64,000 bases of DNA from CADCWK01 sp035944555 (GCA_035944555.1 DASZAY010000023.1:172680-236679), one strand, 5' to 3'. Shown: positions 24,508 to 33,880, counted from the first letter of the stretch. The notes: generated by a model from the sequence alone, not told the origin. Program-made: numbers and translations.

Positions 24508-26109
24508 ATGACCGATTCCGCCCGCAAGCAGGACCGCCCCGCTCCGCCCCCCGTCGAGACCGACTCCGGGTACACGATCGAACCCGTCTACGCTGACTGG
24601 CACGGCGACCCGGAGACCATCGGCGAACCGGGCCGGTACCCGTTCACCCGCGGCGTCTACCCGACGATGTACCGGGGACGGCGCTGGACGATGCGCCAGT
24701 ACGCCGGGTTCACCTCCGCCGAGGAGAGCAACCGCCGCTACCGCCTGCTCCTGGAGCGCGGCCAGACCGGCCTGTCCGTCGCGCTGGACCTGCCCACCCA
24801 GCTCGGGATCGACTCCGACGACCACCGTGCCTTCGGGGAGGTCGGGCGGGTCGGGGTGCCCGTCTCCACGCTGGACGACATGCGGCGCCTGTTCGACGGG
24901 ATCGACCAATCGACCGTGACGACGTCGATGACGATCAACGCCCCGGCCAGCGTCCTGCTGCTGATGTACCAGATCGTCGCGGAAGAGCATGGCGTCGATG
25001 CCTGCAAGCTCGGCGGCACCATTCAGAACGACATCCTCAAGGAGTACAGCGCCCGCGGGACGTATATTTTCCCGCCCCGCCCCTCCATGCGGCTGGTTAC
25101 CGACTCGTTCGCCTACTGTGCCGAGGAGCTGCCCAACTGGAACACGATCTCGATCAGCGGTTACCACATCCGCGAGGCCGGGGCGACGGCGGCGCAGGAG
25201 ATCGGGCTGACGCTCGCCAACGGGATCGCCTACCTCCAGGCCGCCCGCGATGCCGGGCTGGACGTCGACCACGTCGCGCCGCGCGTGTCGTTCTTCTTCG
25301 CCATCCACAACGGCCTGTTCGAGGAAGCGGCGAAGCTCCGGGCCGCCCGCCGGATGTGGGCCCGGATCGTCCGCGACCAGTTCGGCGCGAAGGACCCGAA
25401 GTCGATGATGCTGCGGTTCCACAGCCAGACCGGCGGCGTGACGCTGACCGCGCAGCAACCGCTGAACAACATCGTCCGGGTGGCCTACCAGTCTCTCGCT
25501 GCCGTGCTGGGCGGGACGCAGAGCCTCCACGCCAACGGCTACGACGAGGCGCTCGCCCTGCCGACGGAGCAGGCCGCGACCATCGCCCTCCGCACCCAGC
25601 AGATCCTGGCCGAGGAGACAGGGGTCGCAAACACGGTCGATCCACTCGGCGGCTCCTACTACGTCGAGGCGCTGACCGACGCGCTGGAGGCCGGCGCTCA
25701 GGAATGGATGGACCGCGTCGCGGAGCAGGGAGGCGCCGTCGTCGCGACCGAGCGCGGCTTCGTCCAGGAGGCGATTGGCGACAGCGCCTACCGCAAGGAG
25801 TTGCGCCGCGAGCGGGGTGAGGATGTCATCGTCGGCGTCAACCGCTACCAGACCATCGGTGACGAGGAGACCGTCGCCATCCAGCGCATCGACCAGGAGG
25901 CCGTCGCCCGGCAGGTGGCGCGGACGACCGCCTTCAAGGACGGCCAGGACGCGGCGGTGGTTTGCTCGGCGCTTGATGACGTGGCCGGGACAGCTCGCGG
26001 CACCGGGAACCTGCTACCCGCCATGAAGGCGGCATTGATTGCCGGTGCGACGCTCGGACAGATCTGCGACACGCTGCGCGGCGTGTTCGGCGAGTACCGC
26101 CCGTCGTGA
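24508..26109 (+). CDS. Methylmalonyl-CoA mutase large (catalytic) subunit, stand-alone
   Basis: Catalyses the B12-dependent rearrangement of (R)-methylmalonyl-CoA to succinyl-CoA. The 533-residue protein is the catalytic TIM barrel without a B12-binding domain, the size of the large subunit in two-part mutases. Visible are RGVYPTMYRGRRWTMRQYAGF (Tyr in TMY and Arg in SGYHIREAGAT point to methylmalonyl- rather than isobutyryl-CoA specificity), KLGGTIQNDILKEY, FRFHSQTGG-type MLRFHSQTGGVTLT and NTVDPLGGSYYVE. ATG at 24508 follows GAGG. The DxHxxG cobalamin subunit must be encoded elsewhere. The carboxylase genes at 28.8-30.6 kb could provide its substrate. Confidence 0.92.
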   Translation: MTDSARKQDRPAPPPVETDSGYTIEPVYADWHGDPETIGEPGRYPFTRGVYPTMYRGRRWTMRQYAGFTSAEESNRRYRLLLERGQTGLSVALDLPTQLGIDSDDHRAFGEVGRVGVPVSTLDDMRRLFDGIDQSTVTTSMTINAPASVLLLMYQIVAEEHGVDACKLGGTIQNDILKEYSARGTYIFPPRPSMRLVTDSFAYCAEELPNWNTISISGYHIREAGATAAQEIGLTLANGIAYLQAARDAGLDVDHVAPRVSFFFAIHNGLFEEAAKLRAARRMWARIVRDQFGAKDPKSMMLRFHSQTGGVTLTAQQPLNNIVRVAYQSLAAVLGGTQSLHANGYDEALALPTEQAATIALRTQQILAEETGVANTVDPLGGSYYVEALTDALEAGAQEWMDRVAEQGGAVVATERGFVQEAIGDSAYRKELRRERGEDVIVGVNRYQTIGDEETVAIQRIDQEAVARQVARTTAFKDGQDAAVVCSALDDVAGTARGTGNLLPAMKAALIAGATLGQICDTLRGVFGEYRPS

Positions 26110-26276
26110 CCTGAGCAAACCTGATCCGGCGGCGGCTCGCGTCCGCATGGCGGCAGTGCCACAAGGTTCCCGGGCAAGCGTCGGGAGATTGCGACCATGT
26201 CCCCGACGTGCCACCATGGACGGGATGATCCCGGCCATACGCCGGACCCGCCAACCGCGTGGAGAAGTCCCACCCC

Positions 26277-27635
26277 ATGACCGACAACGCCGTCATCTCG
26301 TCGCTGTTCAAGGCCTACGATATCCGCGGACTCGTCCCGGAGGAACTGACCCCGGACACGGCCTACAAGGTCGGGCGGGCGCTCGTCGCCTACCTCCAGG
26401 TCGACGCCGTGGCCGTCGGGCGCGACATGCGCACCTCGGGCGAGATGCTTTCCGCGGCGCTGATCGACGGTATCCGGGACAGCGGAGCCGACGTGACGGA
26501 TATCGGCCTGGTCTCCACCGACGCGCTCTACTTCGCCGTCGGGCGGTTCGGCTATCCGGCTGGTGTCATGATCACCGCCTCGCACAACCCGGCTGGCTAC
26601 AACGGCTTCAAGATCTGCCGTGACCAGGCCCGCGCCCTCTCCATGGACGAGGGCATCGGCCAGATCCGCGACCTCGTCGTCGCCAACGATTTCGGCGCGC
26701 CGGCAGACAAGCGGGGTGACCTCCTGACCCGTGACGTGCTGTCCGACTACGCCGACTTCATGCTCTCGCAGATCGACGTGTCGGCCATCCGCCCGCTCAA
26801 GGTCGCGATCGACGCTGGCAACGGCATGGCGGGCCGGATGACCCCGGCCGTCTTCGACCGACTGCCAATCGAGGTCGTCCCGCTGTATTTCGAGCTGGAC
26901 GGCACCTTCCCCAACCACGAGGCCAACCCGATCGAGCCGGAGAACACAGAGGAGCTCCGCCGCGTCGTCGTGGAGCAGGGCTGCGATCTTGGCGTCGCGT
27001 TCGACGGTGACGCCGACCGGATGTTCCTGATCGACGAGCGCGGCCAGTTCATCGGCGGCGACATGACGACCGCGATGGTCACCGTCTCGATGCTCGGCCA
27101 GCACCCCGGCGCCAGCATCGTCTACAACCTCGTCTGCTCCCGCGCCGTGCCGGAGACGATCGAGCGCCTCGGCGGCACCCCGATCCGCTCCCGCGTCGGC
27201 CACTCCTTCATCAAGGCGCTGATGCGCGAGCACGACGCCATCTTCGGCGGCGAGCACTCCGGCCACTTCTACTTCCGGGACAACTGGTACGCCGACTCCG
27301 GCCTGCTGGCCTGCCTCAAGGTGCTGGAACTGCTCTCCAACGCCAACCAGCCGGTGTCACAGGTACTCGCGCCGCTCGACCCCCGCGCCCGCTCCGGCGA
27401 GATCAACACCGAGGTCAGGGACGCGAAGGCCACGCTCCGGCGGGTCGAGGACCACTACGCCGCGGCAGGCGCCACCATCGACCACCTTGATGGCCTGACC
27501 ATCGGCTTCCCGGACTGGTGGTTCAGCCTCCGCTCGTCCAACACCCAGCCACTGCTGCGGCTGAACGTCGAGACGGACGACCCCGCCCAGATTCAGGCCC
27601 GGACCGCCGAGGTCATGGCACTGTTCGAGGCATGA
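26277..27635 (+). CDS. manB: Phosphomannomutase/phosphoglucomutase
   Basis: Moves phosphate between C6 and C1 of mannose or glucose, feeding nucleotide sugars for polysaccharide and glycolipid synthesis. The 452-residue protein has all four alpha-D-phosphohexomutase blocks: the phosphoserine loop GVMITASHNPAGYNGFK, the metal loop VAFDGDADRMF, the sugar-recognition loop GGEHSGH and the phosphate-binding end SLRSSNTQPLLRLN. GEHSG is the marker for PMM/PGM rather than glucosamine mutase. ATG at 26277 is preceded by GGAGAAG; a GTG six codons earlier is possible. Its stop overlaps the start of the DUF402 gene, so the two are translationally coupled. Confidence 0.93.
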   Translation: MTDNAVISSLFKAYDIRGLVPEELTPDTAYKVGRALVAYLQVDAVAVGRDMRTSGEMLSAALIDGIRDSGADVTDIGLVSTDALYFAVGRFGYPAGVMITASHNPAGYNGFKICRDQARALSMDEGIGQIRDLVVANDFGAPADKRGDLLTRDVLSDYADFMLSQIDVSAIRPLKVAIDAGNGMAGRMTPAVFDRLPIEVVPLYFELDGTFPNHEANPIEPENTEELRRVVVEQGCDLGVAFDGDADRMFLIDERGQFIGGDMTTAMVTVSMLGQHPGASIVYNLVCSRAVPETIERLGGTPIRSRVGHSFIKALMREHDAIFGGEHSGHFYFRDNWYADSGLLACLKVLELLSNANQPVSQVLAPLDPRARSGEINTEVRDAKATLRRVEDHYAAAGATIDHLDGLTIGFPDWWFSLRSSNTQPLLRLNVETDDPAQIQARTAEVMALFEA

Positions 27636-28258
27636 TGCCGCCCGTTGCCGGGGGAGCGTCGGCGACAGGCGCTCCCCCGCTTGATCCCGCTTTTGGTCCG
27701 GCCAGCGACGTCCCGATCCTCCCACCGGGGACCCCGCTGGAGATCGTCAAGCTGGACCCGGATGGAGCGGAAGTCGTTCGCTATCCCGGCACGGTCCTGG
27801 GCCTGGTCGATGGGTGGGTCGTGACCGAGGCTCGCTGGGTCAACAGGACCGTCCAGGTCGGGGAGTTGCCATTTCAGCAGGGCGACCGGCTGATCGAGTG
27901 GTTCTCGCCGTCGCGACCGTTCAACTGCTTCACCGTGGTCGACCCGGAGAGCGGACGGGTCCGCGGCTGGTACGCCAACGTCACCTATCCCGCCCGGTTC
28001 GTCCCGGACGCCACGCCACCCCGTATCGTCTGGCACGATCTCTTCCTCGATGTGGTCTGTACCCTCGACGGCCGGCCGGCCCTGCATGACGAGGATGAAC
28101 TCGACGCGTCCGGACTGAGCGCGTCACACCCTGACCTGCACGCGGCGATCGTCGAGACGGCTGCCCGCGTCATGCGGCTGGCGACGGCTCGAGCGTTGCC
28201 GTTCATCGCTTCGGGCTGGCCCGAACGGCCCGGGCCAGGTGGGCCAGCCGATCGGTGA
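27632..28258 (+). CDS. DUF402 (FomD-like) protein
   Basis: A 208-residue protein with a DUF402 core at about residues 45-165: RWVNRTVQVGELPFQQGD, FNCFTVVDPESGRVRGWYANV, WHDLFLDVVCTLDG and LHDEDELD. The spaced acidic residues match the metal-binding core seen in FomD-like and nucleotide phosphohydrolase members of this group. The first 25 residues are disordered. Start ATG at 27632 overlaps the mutase stop as ATGA. A role hydrolysing a nucleotide or nucleotide-sugar next to a phosphomannomutase is an attractive guess, without proof. Confidence 0.82.
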   Translation: MMPPVAGGASATGAPPLDPAFGPASDVPILPPGTPLEIVKLDPDGAEVVRYPGTVLGLVDGWVVTEARWVNRTVQVGELPFQQGDRLIEWFSPSRPFNCFTVVDPESGRVRGWYANVTYPARFVPDATPPRIVWHDLFLDVVCTLDGRPALHDEDELDASGLSASHPDLHAAIVETAARVMRLATARALPFIASGWPERPGPGGPADR

Positions 28259-28283
28259 AACCCGGGCGGCCATCCAGTACGAT
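28255..28283 (+). promoter_or_regulatory. Putative promoter of the 122-residue protein gene
   Basis: GTGAAA (28255-28260), a 17-base spacer and TACGAT (28278-28283), overlapping the stop of the DUF402 gene and about 90 bases before the next start. Confidence 0.35.
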
Positions 28284-28373
28284 TGCTGCTCAGCCGAGCA
28301 ATAGTCGGCACTCCCGCTGCCCACTGTCTCGCGCTTCTCCTGAACCTGCCCTATCCGCTGGAAAGGTCCTCAC

Positions 28374-28742
28374 GTGCCGATCGATCGAACGATGTCCGTC
28401 TCGCTCTCGGACGCCAACCGTCGTCCGATCGTGACGTTCCGTCGCTCCGGCGGGCAGGTCTTCGTCGATACGGTCGAGGATGGCGAGACACGGGAGCACC
28501 CGGTCACCCAGGCCGAACTCAGCCAGCTGGCCAGCTTCATCGGTGACCTCGCCACGACCCACTGGTCCGATGCCGGACCCGCCGACGCCGATCCCGCTCC
28601 CGCCCCGGCCCAGCCGGCGGCACCTGCTGCCGAACAGCCAGCCACGCGCTCGGCTCCCCTACCGCCCTATCCCCAGTCGGCCCGGTGGGTTCCCGCACCG
28701 GCCGGTGGACAGACCACGCCGCCCGACGGCGGGCGCACCTAA
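28374..28742 (+). CDS. Small protein with Pro/Ala-rich tail, unknown function
   Basis: A 122-residue protein I do not recognise. Residues 1-64 look folded, with short strands (MSVSLSDANRRPIVTFRRSGG, QVFVDTVEDGE) and a helix (QAELSQLASFIGDLATTHW). Residues 65-122 are a disordered Pro/Ala/Asp tail. There is no signal peptide or membrane segment. GTG at 28374 is preceded by GGAAAGG at seven bases; an ATG six codons on is possible. It converges with the carboxylase epsilon gene, 48 bases away. Confidence 0.55.
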   Translation: MPIDRTMSVSLSDANRRPIVTFRRSGGQVFVDTVEDGETREHPVTQAELSQLASFIGDLATTHWSDAGPADADPAPAPAQPAAPAAEQPATRSAPLPPYPQSARWVPAPAGGQTTPPDGGRT

Positions 28743-28790
28743 GCCGGGTGAGGGACGCAACCAGGCTGCCCGCCGGAATTCCGACGAGCG

Positions 28791-29006
28791 TTACCCCTGG
28801 CCCCGGATTCTCCACGTCGGCTGATCGACCCGGACCCCTTCCCGGCGCGCGGTCCGTGCCCACCGACCCTGGGACGCCACGACCGGCTCGCTGATCCTGC
28901 CGTGGCGCAGCACCAGGACGGCCAGCGACGCGACGATCGCATCCCGCTCGTCGTCGCTGACCTCCCCGGCGATCTCGATCCGGGGCGTTCCCTCTTCCCT
29001 CTCCAT
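28791..29006 (-). CDS. Acyl-CoA carboxylase epsilon subunit
   Basis: A 71-residue protein. Its small size, the segment RIEIAGEVSDDERDAIVASLAVL and the Trp-containing C-terminal half (QGRWARTARREGV ... QPTWRIRG) match the ACC epsilon family, which in actinobacteria stabilises the alpha-beta complex of acetyl/propionyl-CoA carboxylase. ATG at 29006 overlaps the stop of the beta-subunit gene by one base (TGATG), so it is translationally coupled to its expected partner. The match is from pattern and position, but both agree. Confidence 0.75.
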   Translation of the reverse strand: MEREEGTPRIEIAGEVSDDERDAIVASLAVLVLRHGRISEPVVASQGRWARTARREGVRVDQPTWRIRGQG

Positions 29007-30601
29007 CACAGGGGAATGTTCCCGTGCTTGCGGCTTGGCCCGGCCTCGCGCTTGGTTCGCGCAAGGTCCAGCGCGTCGATCAGGCGGCGGCGGGTGTCAC
29101 GCGGCGGGATGACGGCGTCGATGTATCCGCGCGCCGCCGCCTGCCAGGGCGAGGAGAACAGTTCCTCGTACTGGCCGACAAGCTCCCGCCGCCGGTCCAC
29201 CGGGTCGTCCGCCTCGGCGAGTTCCCGGCGGAACAGCAGGCCCACGGCCGCCTCCGGCCCCATGACGGCGATCTCGGCCTGCGGCCAGGCCAGATTGAGG
29301 TCAGCGCCAAGGTGCTTGGAGCACATCACCACATAGGCCCCGCCATAGGCCTTGCGGGTGATCACGGTCATCTTCGGGACCGTCGCCTCAGCGTAGGCGT
29401 ACAGCAGCTTGGAGCCGTGCCGGATGATGCCGCCGAACTCTTGGTCGGTGCCGGGCAGGAAGCCGGGTACATCGACGAACGAGACCAGCGGCAGGTTGAA
29501 GGCGTCGCAGAACCGGATGAAGCGGGCCCCCTTGATGCTGGCGTCGATGTCGAGCGTGCCTGCGAGCACACTGGGCTGGTTGGCGACGACGCCGACGACT
29601 TGACCATCCAGGCGCGCCAGCCCGGCGATGATGTTCGTCGCGTGACCGGACTGGACCTCCATGAAGCTGTCCGGGTCCAGCACCTCGCCGAGTACGTCGT
29701 GCATGTCGTAGGGCCGGTTGGCCTCTTCCGGAACGATCCCGTCCAGCGCCGGCCGGTCGTGGTCGTCCGGCTCGGTCGCGTAGACGGGCGGCTCGTCGAG
29801 GTTGTTGGAGGGCAGGTAGCTGAGCAGCGTTCGCACCTGCCAGAACAACTCGTCCTCGTCGTCCGCCTCGAAGTGGGCGACCCCGGTCCGGCGGGCATGG
29901 GTATCGGCTCCGCCAAGCTCCTCCTGGGTGACCGTCTCACCGGTCACGGTCCGGATGACGTCCGGCCCGGTGATGAACATCTGGCTGGTCCCACGAACCA
30001 TCAGGATGAAATCGGTCATGGCCGGGGAGTAGACGGCACCACCCGCGCACGGCCCGGCGATCACGCTGATCTGCGGGACGACACCGGACAGCCGCACATT
30101 GCGGAAGAACACGTCGCCGTACCCGGCCAGGCCTTCGACCCCTTCCTGAATCCGGGCGCCAGCCGAGTCGTTGATCCCGATCACCGGACACCCGTAGCGG
30201 GCGGCGGCGTCCATCAGCCGAACCATCTTCTCGGCGTAGGCCTCGCCCAGCGAGCCGCCAAACGCGGTGAAATCCTGCGAGAAGATCGCCACCCGACGGC
30301 CGTCGATCTCCCCGAAGCCAGTGACGACGCCATCCCCCAGCGGGCGTGATTTCGCCAGGCCGAACGCCTCGGCCCGGTGCTGCACCATCGCGCCGGACTC
30401 GACGAAGGTGCCTTCATCGACCAGCGCCAGGACCCGGTCCAGCGCGCCCCGCTTGTTGCGGCTGGTCTGCTTCTCGTGCGCGGCGGCGTGCTGGGCGGCG
30501 TGCTCAGCCTGGCGGCGGGCAAGCCGGTCGGCGCGGCGATGCGGAGCGGGACCGTCACCAGTGGACGTCACGGGGGGATGGTCGGGGCCAGTCGTCGTCA
30601 C
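29006..30601 (-). CDS. pccB: Propionyl/acetyl-CoA carboxylase carboxyltransferase beta subunit
   Basis: Transfers carboxyl from carboxybiotin to propionyl-CoA (or acetyl-CoA). The 531-residue protein has both crotonase-like halves: the N-terminal oxyanion block INDSAGARIQEGVEGLAGYG and the C-terminal SFVDVPGFLPGTDQEFGGIIRHG with KAYGGAYVVMCSKHLGADL. TDFILMVRGTSQMFITGPDVI is typical of PccB/AccD5-like subunits. The start is GTG at 30601 with GGGTG upstream. It is co-translated with the epsilon subunit. The biotin carboxylase/carrier subunit is not in the window. Propionyl-CoA is preferred as substrate because a methylmalonyl-CoA mutase gene lies 3 kb away. Confidence 0.92.
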   Translation of the reverse strand: MTTTGPDHPPVTSTGDGPAPHRRADRLARRQAEHAAQHAAAHEKQTSRNKRGALDRVLALVDEGTFVESGAMVQHRAEAFGLAKSRPLGDGVVTGFGEIDGRRVAIFSQDFTAFGGSLGEAYAEKMVRLMDAAARYGCPVIGINDSAGARIQEGVEGLAGYGDVFFRNVRLSGVVPQISVIAGPCAGGAVYSPAMTDFILMVRGTSQMFITGPDVIRTVTGETVTQEELGGADTHARRTGVAHFEADDEDELFWQVRTLLSYLPSNNLDEPPVYATEPDDHDRPALDGIVPEEANRPYDMHDVLGEVLDPDSFMEVQSGHATNIIAGLARLDGQVVGVVANQPSVLAGTLDIDASIKGARFIRFCDAFNLPLVSFVDVPGFLPGTDQEFGGIIRHGSKLLYAYAEATVPKMTVITRKAYGGAYVVMCSKHLGADLNLAWPQAEIAVMGPEAAVGLLFRRELAEADDPVDRRRELVGQYEELFSSPWQAAARGYIDAVIPPRDTRRRLIDALDLARTKREAGPSRKHGNIPL

Positions 30602-30800
30602 TCACTCACCCATTCTGATCTGGCGCCGGCAGGGGTCGTTCCACGCCGGTATCCGGGACGGAATCGTTGCACGCCATGGTACCGGACGGCTATCGCACTG
30701 GCGGCGGTTCTCCGGCGGGACAGGCTATCCTGTGCGGGGCAACAGCCGGATCGTACGGTCAACGGGATCGGTGCCGGGATCGGCCAGCGAGGGGGTCGCC

Positions 30801-31775
30801 ATGTACGAGCACATCGCGATCGCGCTCGATGGGTCGCCGGCCGCCCTGACCGCGGCGGCCTTTGCCCGCCATCTCGACGCCGCCGCCTACCAGGTCATTC
30901 ACATCGTCGAGTCCGGGATCGGCGGAGCACCAGGCGGCACGGCACCGGGCGCGACCGCGCGCCAGCGCGAGCAGATGGATCGCCTGGAAGCCCAGATGCG
31001 AGCCGACGTGGTCAATGCCATGGGATCGCCCGACTCCGGATTGCCCCTCTCGGTCGAGATCCGCTATGGGGATCCGGTCGAGGAACTCCTCGCCGCCAGC
31101 GTGGCGACCGATCTGCTCCTCCTCACGACGCGCGGTCGCGGGATCGCCTCCCGGACGCTGTTCGGCAGCGTCGCCGACGAGGTCTCGCGCCGGGCCAGCC
31201 GCCCGACGCTCATCCTGCGACCGGACCACGACCTGCGCCGGCCAGAGCGGGTGCTGGTGCTGCTGGACGGCCACGCCCGGGCGGAGCGGGCCATCCCGAC
31301 CGCACGCCGGCTGGCCCGGACGATCGGTTGCTCGCTGGTCCTGGTCCATGTCGTCGACGAGGAGCAGCTCGACGCGTCGCCGTTCGGACCGGAGCCAGGG
31401 GACGTGGCGGGGACCGATGCGATTTCCCTGTCCATCGACCGCGCCGGGGCCTACCTGTCCCGGCGCGAGCAGGAGCTGGAAGCACCGGACTTCGACGTCC
31501 AGCACCGGGTGGTCATTGGCGAGACGGTCCCCGCCCTGATCGAGTTTGCCGACCCGGCGGATGTGGTCGTAATCGGCTCGCGGGCCCGGGCGGGACTGCG
31601 GCGGATCGTCGCGCCGGGCGTCGCCGAGCGGATGGTGCGATTCGCGCCGTCTCCCGTCCTCATCGTGCATGACGGGACAGATCTTCCCACCGACCGGGCG
31701 TCCGCAGCGCCGGCACTCTCCTCGGGCGTGCCGGGACCAGGGACCGACCCGGGAACGCGGCCAGAAAGGAACTGA
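30801..31775 (+). CDS. Universal stress protein with two Usp domains
   Basis: A 324-residue protein made of two tandem UspA folds. The first (about 1-145) runs from MYEHIAIALDGSPAALTAAAF to the ATP-loop-type end GSVADEVSRRASRPTLIL. The second (about 152-295) runs from RVLVLLDGHARAERAIPTARR to GSRARAGLRRIVAPGVAERMVRFAPSPVLIV. The G-x2-G-x9-G-S/T pattern of ATP-binding Usp proteins is only loosely kept. The last 30 residues are a Pro/Gly-rich tail. ATG at 30801 follows AGGGGG. It is divergent from the carboxylase genes. The role in stress is general family knowledge. Confidence 0.88.
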   Translation: MYEHIAIALDGSPAALTAAAFARHLDAAAYQVIHIVESGIGGAPGGTAPGATARQREQMDRLEAQMRADVVNAMGSPDSGLPLSVEIRYGDPVEELLAASVATDLLLLTTRGRGIASRTLFGSVADEVSRRASRPTLILRPDHDLRRPERVLVLLDGHARAERAIPTARRLARTIGCSLVLVHVVDEEQLDASPFGPEPGDVAGTDAISLSIDRAGAYLSRREQELEAPDFDVQHRVVIGETVPALIEFADPADVVVIGSRARAGLRRIVAPGVAERMVRFAPSPVLIVHDGTDLPTDRASAAPALSSGVPGPGTDPGTRPERN

Positions 31776-31795
31776 CCACCGGGTAATCCCGGTGG
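31776..31795. terminator. Hairpin after the Usp gene
   Basis: Perfect 8-bp inverted repeat CCACCGGG/CCCGGTGG with loop TAAT, starting right after the Usp stop codon, between convergent genes. Confidence 0.6.
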
Positions 31796-31835
31796 CCAGT
31801 GATCGCGTGTCGCTGTGAAAGCCGATCTCTCCCGA

Positions 31836-32621
31836 TCAGACGCTCTGGCGGCTGTCCCGCCACTGGACCAGCTCCCGGAGCGGACCGAGATCGTAATCCG
31901 GGCCGTCGATGCCGACGATCAGGTGCGTGATCCCGTTGGCGACATAGTCGTCGGCCCGGCCAATCATGCCGTGATCGATCATGATCGATCGCTCGATGTC
32001 GGCCGGGTTGCGGTCGACCTTGCGGCACCATTCGTCCAGCACACCGCTCAGCTCGCCGGCCTGCTCTGGGTCACCGAAGCCGTTCCAGATCTGGGCGTAC
32101 TTGGCGACGAGCTTGAGGGTGACCTTCCGGCCACTGCCCCCGATCAGGATCGGGAGCCCGTTCGCACCGCCGACCGGCTGCGGGTTGAGATCCTGCCAGC
32201 GCTCCTTGATCGCGGGCAGCGCCTCGCCGAGGTCGCGCAGGCGATCGGCTGCGCTGCCGAACTCGTAGCCGTACTCGTCATAGTCGCGCTGGAACCACCC
32301 GGAGCCGATCCCGAGGATCAGTCGCCCATCGGAGATATGGTCGACGGTCCGCGCCATGTCGGCGAGCAGGTTCGGGTTGCGGTAGGAGTTGCACGTCACC
32401 AGTGCGCCGAACTGGACCCGGCTGGTGACCTCGGCCATGGCGGCCAGCATCGTCCAGCACTCGAAATGCCGGCCATCCGGGTCACCGCTCAGCGGGTAGA
32501 AGTGGTCCCAGTTGAACAGCGTGTCGGCACCGGTTTCCTCGGCATCGACCCACGCCTGCCGCAGCCCGCGCCAGTCGCTGTGCTGATTCTTGATCTGTGC
32601 TCCGACGCGGATAGTCGCCAC
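31836..32621 (-). CDS. LLM class (luciferase-like) F420-dependent oxidoreductase
   Basis: A 261-residue bacterial luciferase-like TIM barrel. Features are AEETGADTLFNWDHFYPL near residue 25-45, FGALVTCNSYRNPNLLADMARTVD (the usual strand-3 and helix-3 block), GRLILGIGSGWFQRDYDEYG and PILIGGSGRKVTLKLVAKYAQIWN. In this family these surround the F420 phosphate. The substrate is unknown. The GTG at 32621 begins VATIRVGAQIK and has AAGGGA six bases upstream; the longer open frame upstream is low-complexity shadow. It lies downstream of the proline dehydrogenase gene on the same strand. If it uses F420, the cell must make this cofactor; no such genes are here. Confidence 0.82.
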   Translation of the reverse strand: MATIRVGAQIKNQHSDWRGLRQAWVDAEETGADTLFNWDHFYPLSGDPDGRHFECWTMLAAMAEVTSRVQFGALVTCNSYRNPNLLADMARTVDHISDGRLILGIGSGWFQRDYDEYGYEFGSAADRLRDLGEALPAIKERWQDLNPQPVGGANGLPILIGGSGRKVTLKLVAKYAQIWNGFGDPEQAGELSGVLDEWCRKVDRNPADIERSIMIDHGMIGRADDYVANGITHLIVGIDGPDYDLGPLRELVQWRDSRQSV

Positions 32622-32790
32622 GGTCTGTCCCTTCAGGTGGAGTGTCCAATTCGGTGAAGCTGCTCGGCGCACGGGCCGACGTGGCCCGGCGCGCTTCCGT
32701 TCACCACGAGCGCAATGCAGCCGCCAGTGGCATGCCGCGGTTCCGCTTCGACCACCAAGGGCGCCGCGATCCTGGTCGCCCCGGCCGCGA

Positions 32791-33714
32791 TCAGCCCTTG
32801 ACGAGCGAGCGGACGACGAACAGCGCGTTGGCCGGCCGCTCGGCGATTCGCCGGGTGAAATAGGGGTACCACTCGGTCCCGTATGGGACGTAGACACGGA
32901 CGCGGTACCCGTCCTTCCGCAGGGCGAGCTGCTCGTCCCGCCGGACACCGTAGAGCAGCTGGAACTCATACGCGTCGGTGGGGAGCGCCAGACGCTCGGC
33001 CCGCTCCCGCGTCAGCGCGATCAGAGCCGGATCGTGGGTCGCGATCGCCGGGTAGCGCGCCGTTCCGAGCATCTGCTCCAACAGCTTGCGATAGGCGCCG
33101 TCGACGGCTTCCTTTCCCTGGAAGGCGATGCTGGCGGGCTCGGCGTAGGCGCCCTTGACCAGCCGGATCCGAATGTCCTGCCGCATCAGCCGGGCGACGT
33201 CCGCCTCGGAGCGGTGCAGGTAGGCCTGGATCACCGTCCCGACGACGCCGGGATACTCCGCATGGGCCCGCTCGGTGATCGCGATCGTCCGCTCCGTGTA
33301 GGTGGAGCCCTCCATGTCGACCCGGACGAACCCGCCAACCGCGGCGGCCCGCTCCACGACCGGAAGCAGGTTCCGGTAGGCCGCGTCGTCGCCGAAATCC
33401 AGCCCGAGCATCGTCAGCTTGACGGAGATGTTCGGCTCCAGCCCCTCAGCCGCCAGCCGATCGAGGATCTCCGTATAGGAGGCGACGGCCGCGGTTGCCT
33501 CCGCGGCCGTCCGGACGTTCTCCCCGAGCTGATCCAGCGTCGCAGTCAGATCGACCTCGGCCAGCCGGCGGACCTGGACCATCGACTCGTCAAGCGTCTC
33601 CCCCGCGACGAAGCGACGGACGAGTCCGCCGCCGCTGCGGCGGATCGTCCGCTCGACGACGGAGTTGTCGGCGACCGCGAGGATGGGTCGCCGGAAGAGT
33701 TGCTGGAGGTCCAT
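32791..33714 (-). CDS. putA: Proline dehydrogenase, monofunctional
   Basis: Oxidises L-proline to pyrroline-5-carboxylate with FAD and passes electrons to the quinone pool. The 307-residue protein is the single-domain type seen in Thermus, Deinococcus and Chloroflexota (PRODH/PutA barrel only). Marks are NISVKLTMLGLDF, FVRVDMEGSTYTERT, IRLVKGAYAEPASIAF, YEFQLLYGVRRDEQ and the substrate-binding end YVPYGTEWYPYFTRRIAERPAN. The start ATG at 33714 has AGAAGGA at about 11 bases. No P5C dehydrogenase gene is adjacent. The gene is divergent from the cold-shock gene. Confidence 0.93.
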   Translation of the reverse strand: MDLQQLFRRPILAVADNSVVERTIRRSGGGLVRRFVAGETLDESMVQVRRLAEVDLTATLDQLGENVRTAAEATAAVASYTEILDRLAAEGLEPNISVKLTMLGLDFGDDAAYRNLLPVVERAAAVGGFVRVDMEGSTYTERTIAITERAHAEYPGVVGTVIQAYLHRSEADVARLMRQDIRIRLVKGAYAEPASIAFQGKEAVDGAYRKLLEQMLGTARYPAIATHDPALIALTRERAERLALPTDAYEFQLLYGVRRDEQLALRKDGYRVRVYVPYGTEWYPYFTRRIAERPANALFVVRSLVKG

Positions 33715-33880
33715 GTTCGGGGTCTGTCCTTCTGGCCGGCCGGGCCACCGGGTGAGATCGTGGCACAGCGTGATGTCGTGGACGATCGGGAAATGCGTCG
33801 AACCGGGCGATGTTGATGCATCCGGCGTGGCGCGCCAACGTTAACATCGGGCGTATGGCCGCCGAATTCCGGGCAATGTC

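Noticed and set aside
29024..30349. 441-codon plus-strand frame antisense to the carboxylase beta gene
   Set aside because: Shadow frame without recognisable domain; the sense gene is certain.
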